The notes under the pieces: generated by a model
The model's database searches: none
The model's input: only the letters and a program-made list of their open reading frames with translations
What the model was told of the DNA's origin: nothing
In this document: piece after piece, positions 53,205-55,568 of the stretch
Layout: each line of letters starts with the position of its first letter
Position numbering within the stretch: position 1 is the stretch's first letter
Assembly (NCBI GenBank): GCA_017533785.1
Contig: JAFWII010000031.1
Coordinates: 1 to 55,568 of the forward strand
DNA from: Erysipelotrichaceae bacterium
GTDB taxonomy: Bacteria > Bacillota_I > Bacilli_A > Erysipelotrichales > Erysipelotrichaceae
DNA length: 55,568 bases
Direction: 5' to 3'
Made by a program: the position numbers and the translations under genes

Positions 53205-54569
53205 ATGAGCGACCTGCGTACAAGTGAGATCCTTGAAACGATCGAGATGATCGACAAGGAATGCCTGGATATCCGCACGATCACGATGGGCATTTCGCTT
53301 TTGGACTGCGCCGACAGTGACATCCGCCGTTCCTGCGAAAAGATCGAGAAGAAGATCCTGCGTCTGGCGAAAGATCTCGTAAAGACGGGGGAGGAGATCT
53401 CTCTGACCTACGGGATCCCGGTCGTCAACAAGCGCATCTCGGTCACTCCTATCGCGCTGCTCTGTGCAGTTTCCGGTGGTGATCCGGTGGAATACGCGCT
53501 GACCCTGGAAAAATGCGCCCGCGAGCTCGGCATCGACTTCATCGGCGGCTATTCGGCGCTGGTGCAGAAGGGCTTTTCCGCCGGCGACAGAGAACTGATC
53601 GCCTCCATCCCGCGTGCGTTAGCCGCAACGGAACATATCTGCGCCTCGGTCAACGTCGGTTCGACCAAAGCCGGCATCAATATGGATGCCGTGCAGATGA
53701 TGGGAAAGATCGTCCGCGAATGCGCGGAGATGACCGCTGAACGGGATTCTCTGGGAGCAGCCAAACTGGTCGTGCTCTGCAACGCCCCGGAGGACAATCC
53801 TTTCATGGCCGGCGCCTTTCACGGTGTCGGTGAGCCGGACGCGGAGATCCATGTCGGCGTTTCCGGTCCCGGCGTCGTGCGCGCCGTCCTGGCCAAGGCT
53901 GACAAGACGCTTCCTTTAAACGAGATCGCCGAACTCGTCAAACGCACAGCTTTCAAGATCACCCGCATGGGCCAGCTGGTCGGTTCGGTCGCCTCCGCAA
54001 AACTCGGGATCCCGGCCGGGATCGTCGATCTGTCGCTGGCGCCTACGCCGGCAGCCGGCGATTCGGTCGCGGAGATCCTGGAGGAGATGGGGCTCGATTC
54101 CTGCGGCGCCTACGGGACGACCGCCTGTCTGGCGCTTCTCAATGATGCCGTCAAGAAGGGCGGGGTCATGGCGGCCCAGGCAGTCGGCGGACTGTCCGGT
54201 TCCTTCATCCCGGTGTCGGAAGATGCCGGTATGATCCGGGCTGTCAAAAACGGCACCCTGAATCTCGAAAAACTCGAGGCGATGACCGCGGTCTGCTCGG
54301 TCGGCCTCGATATGGTGATCGTGCCGGGCGATACCCCGGCAGAGATCCTGTCCGGTGTGATCGCCGATGAGGCGGCGATCGGCATGGTCAACCTCAAGAC
54401 GACGGCGGTCCGCATCATTCCCGCCATCGGCAAGAAAGAGGGCGACCACGTGAATTTCGGCGGACTTCTGGGCGAGGGCGACGTCATGCATATCAACCGC
54501 ACCGGCAACGCGGTACTGATCGCCCGCGGCGGGCGGATCCCGTCCCCGATGCAGGCCTTGAAAAACTGA
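53205..54569 (+). CDS. UPF0210 (DUF711) family protein
   Basis: The 454-residue protein belongs to UPF0210, which has a glycyl-radical-enzyme-like (PFL-like) barrel fold in solved structures but no established activity. Visible blocks are [36 protein letters not shown] and [12 protein letters not shown], then [22 protein letters not shown] with conserved Asp and Pro residues. It forms a conserved pair with the ACT-domain gene, which may act as its regulatory subunit (inference). The ATG at 53205 is preferred to an overlapping GTG at 53199. Confidence 0.92.
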   Translation: MSDLRTSEILETIEMIDKECLDIRTITMGISLLDCADSDIRRSCEKIEKKILRLAKDLVKTGEEISLTYGIPVVNKRISVTPIALLCAVSGGDPVEYALTLEKCARELGIDFIGGYSALVQKGFSAGDRELIASIPRALAATEHICASVNVGSTKAGINMDAVQMMGKIVRECAEMTAERDSLGAAKLVVLCNAPEDNPFMAGAFHGVGEPDAEIHVGVSGPGVVRAVLAKADKTLPLNEIAELVKRTAFKITRMGQLVGSVASAKLGIPAGIVDLSLAPTPAAGDSVAEILEEMGLDSCGAYGTTACLALLNDAVKKGGVMAAQAVGGLSGSFIPVSEDAGMIRAVKNGTLNLEKLEAMTAVCSVGLDMVIVPGDTPAEILSGVIADEAAIGMVNLKTTAVRIIPAIGKKEGDHVNFGGLLGEGDVMHINRTGNAVLIARGGRIPSPMQALKN

Positions 54570-54630
54570 CGGAAGAATAAAGAAAAAATACTGTATAATC
54601 TAATCAAGCAACAAACAAGGAGAATATGAA

Positions 54631-55095
54631 ATGAAAAAATTATTTGCGGTCCTGGCGGCGCTGCTGCTGGTCCTGACTGCGGCCGGCTGTTCCCAGAACG
54701 CCACCGAGACCTTCACTTTCGAAAACATGACGATCACCGTCCCGAAGAGCTACAAGATGAAGGAAGCGGATTACGAGGGCTTCGACTATACGCTCGAAGG
54801 CGAAAAGCTCGTCATCTTCTTCGGCCGGATCCCGGTCGCCGACATCGAAGCCTACGGTCTGGATGAGGAAGCTGTCGCGAATATGGCCTATCAGGGCATG
54901 GACGTCAAGGAAAAAGACGGCATGACCTACGGCACATACACCTACGAGAACGGTACCGACAAGTTCTTCTACACCTACGGTCTTTTCAAGGATGACACCT
55001 ACTACTGGGACGTCAACCTTGCCTGCGATCAGGCAGACCAGGAGAAACTGGCGGATCCGATGATCACCATCCTGCAGAGCGTTGACCTGAAATAA
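54631..55095 (+). CDS. lipoprotein of unknown function
   Basis: The 154-residue protein has a lipoprotein signal (MKKLFAVLAALLLVLTAAGC, Cys20) and then a small domain beginning TFTFENMTITVPKSYKMKE, which resembles the short surface lipoproteins that carry a DUF1795-like or PsbP-like fold. Function is unknown. AAGGAG (54617-54622) is 8 bases before the ATG and TATAAT lies at 54594-54599. A small membrane-protein gene follows after 4 bases. Confidence 0.75.
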   Translation: MKKLFAVLAALLLVLTAAGCSQNATETFTFENMTITVPKSYKMKEADYEGFDYTLEGEKLVIFFGRIPVADIEAYGLDEEAVANMAYQGMDVKEKDGMTYGTYTYENGTDKFFYTYGLFKDDTYYWDVNLACDQADQEKLADPMITILQSVDLK

Positions 55096-55099
55096 CAAA

Positions 55100-55402
55100 A
55101 TGAAAAAGATCCTGACTGCAGGCATCGGCGCCTTGCTGGTGTGTGCCGCCGGAACACTTGTCAATTATCTGCATTACCGGCAGGACCATCATCTTCTGTG
55201 GTGCTACCGGATCCACGGCGGCGAGATCACCATCGAATACGGTTTCGCGGTCAAGGCGGTCCATATCTACGCGATGACGCCGGATCAGGTCGGCACCCAC
55301 CACATCTCTTTCTCGATCTTCGGTCTGATCGTGAGCCTGCTGGTGAGCTTCGCGATCCTGCTGCTGCTGATCACGCTGACCGGAAAACTGCTGAAAAGAT
55401 AA
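55100..55402 (+). CDS. small membrane protein of unknown function
   Basis: The 100-residue protein has two membrane segments, about 5-24 and 73-94, with a loop of about 45 residues containing HYRQDHHLLWCYRIHGGE. It starts 4 bases after the lipoprotein gene and has no ribosome-binding site of its own, so it probably depends on translational coupling. No family recognised. Confidence 0.6.
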   Translation: MKKILTAGIGALLVCAAGTLVNYLHYRQDHHLLWCYRIHGGEITIEYGFAVKAVHIYAMTPDQVGTHHISFSIFGLIVSLLVSFAILLLLITLTGKLLKR

Positions 55403-55435
55403 AAACGCAAGGAAACGGCCTCTCTTACAGTGATA

Positions 55436-55568
55436 TGTACCCAGAATCCTGGACATATTGATTAACTCGACTATATCACGTCAGATCCGCGAATGGATGC
55501 TTCCCTGTACATAGCAGGGGGCATCCATTTTGTCTTTTCCTGGATCCGTTCGTGATTGTAGTAATGGA
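55436..55568 (-). mobile_element. 3' end of an IS3-family insertion sequence
   Basis: The element's outer end appears to be the terminal repeat starting TGTACCCAGAATCCTGG at 55436, which begins with TG as IS3-family ends do. The transposase C-terminus lies inside it and the rest runs off the window. Confidence 0.7.
55471..55568 (-). CDS. IS3-family transposase OrfB, C-terminal fragment (partial at window edge)
   Basis: The last 31 codons before a TAG at 55471-55473 read HYYNHERIQEKTKWMPPAMY and then REASIRG. The YYNxxRIQEK block and the following P-x-x-YR are the standard end of DDE transposases of the IS150/IS3 group, shortly after the catalytic Glu. Whether the whole element is intact cannot be seen. 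Confidence 0.85.
   Translation of the reverse strand, partial: HYYNHERIQEKTKWMPPAMYREASIRGSDVI

Overview
The window reads as chromosomal DNA of a low-GC-lineage Gram-positive bacterium (Bacillota) of roughly 50% GC. The gene set (str operon, queuosine genes, a stand-alone GMP synthase ATPase subunit, fused FeoA-FeoB, GH94 phosphorylases, orphan hypA/hypB, strong Shine-Dalgarno sites) fits an anaerobic gut Erysipelotrichales-type organism. That placement is inference; no 16S gene or other decisive marker is present.

Layout. 1-3.5 kb: str operon on the minus strand (rpsL, rpsG, fusA, start of tuf) behind a clear promoter and a hairpin-bearing leader. 3.5-6.3 kb: tgt-queA-queH on the minus strand, a queuosine tRNA-modification operon. 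6.3-13.2 kb: mostly plus-strand single genes: a small membrane protein, a pyrophosphatase-like protein, GMP synthase ATPase subunit, pgi, a double flavodoxin-like protein, two acetyltransferases and a membrane protein. 13.2-16 kb: a stand-alone pyruvate-kinase C-terminal domain, a PhzF protein and an asparaginase. 16-23.7 kb: carB, a PHP phosphoesterase, pyrB, pyrC and corA. 24-26.8 kb: feoAB fusion, FeoB-associated peptide and a 38-residue membrane peptide. 26.8-29.4 kb: a YwaF-like membrane protein, then hypB-hypB-hypA with no hydrogenase genes. 29.4-37.4 kb, minus strand: a large Fe-S flavoprotein, alcohol and aldehyde dehydrogenases, a two-part membrane protein and a TetR regulator divergent from degV. 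38.4-49.5 kb: a beta-glucoside/beta-glucan uptake and phosphorolysis locus (ABC ATPase, two permeases, binding lipoprotein, LacI regulator, two GH94 phosphorylases). 49.5-55.4 kb: DUF1294 protein, coiled-coil membrane protein plus polysaccharide deacetylase, argS, the UPF0237/UPF0210 pair, a lipoprotein and a small membrane protein. The window ends in the 3' end of an IS3-family insertion sequence.

Most unusual signals. (1) carB is preceded by two consecutive attenuators: a PyrR-like antiterminator/terminator, then an arginine-rich 30-codon leader peptide that ends inside a second terminator. This would let carbamoyl phosphate synthesis answer separately to pyrimidines and to arginine or UTP. 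(2) At least seven genes have a -10 box only 6-9 bases before the start codon and no Shine-Dalgarno site, which suggests leaderless transcripts. (3) A tandem pair of HypB GTPases with HypA stands apart from any hydrogenase. (4) The sugar locus shows well-formed LacI-type operator pairs, and one of its phosphorylases resembles 1,2-beta-oligoglucan phosphorylases.

How the genes work together. carB, pyrB and pyrC make three early steps of pyrimidine synthesis, although carA is not here. The ABC system would bring in beta-linked gluco-oligosaccharides, which the GH94 enzymes split with phosphate; pgi then joins the product to glycolysis. Feo imports ferrous iron, consistent with the Fe-S flavoprotein and the iron-dependent alcohol dehydrogenase.
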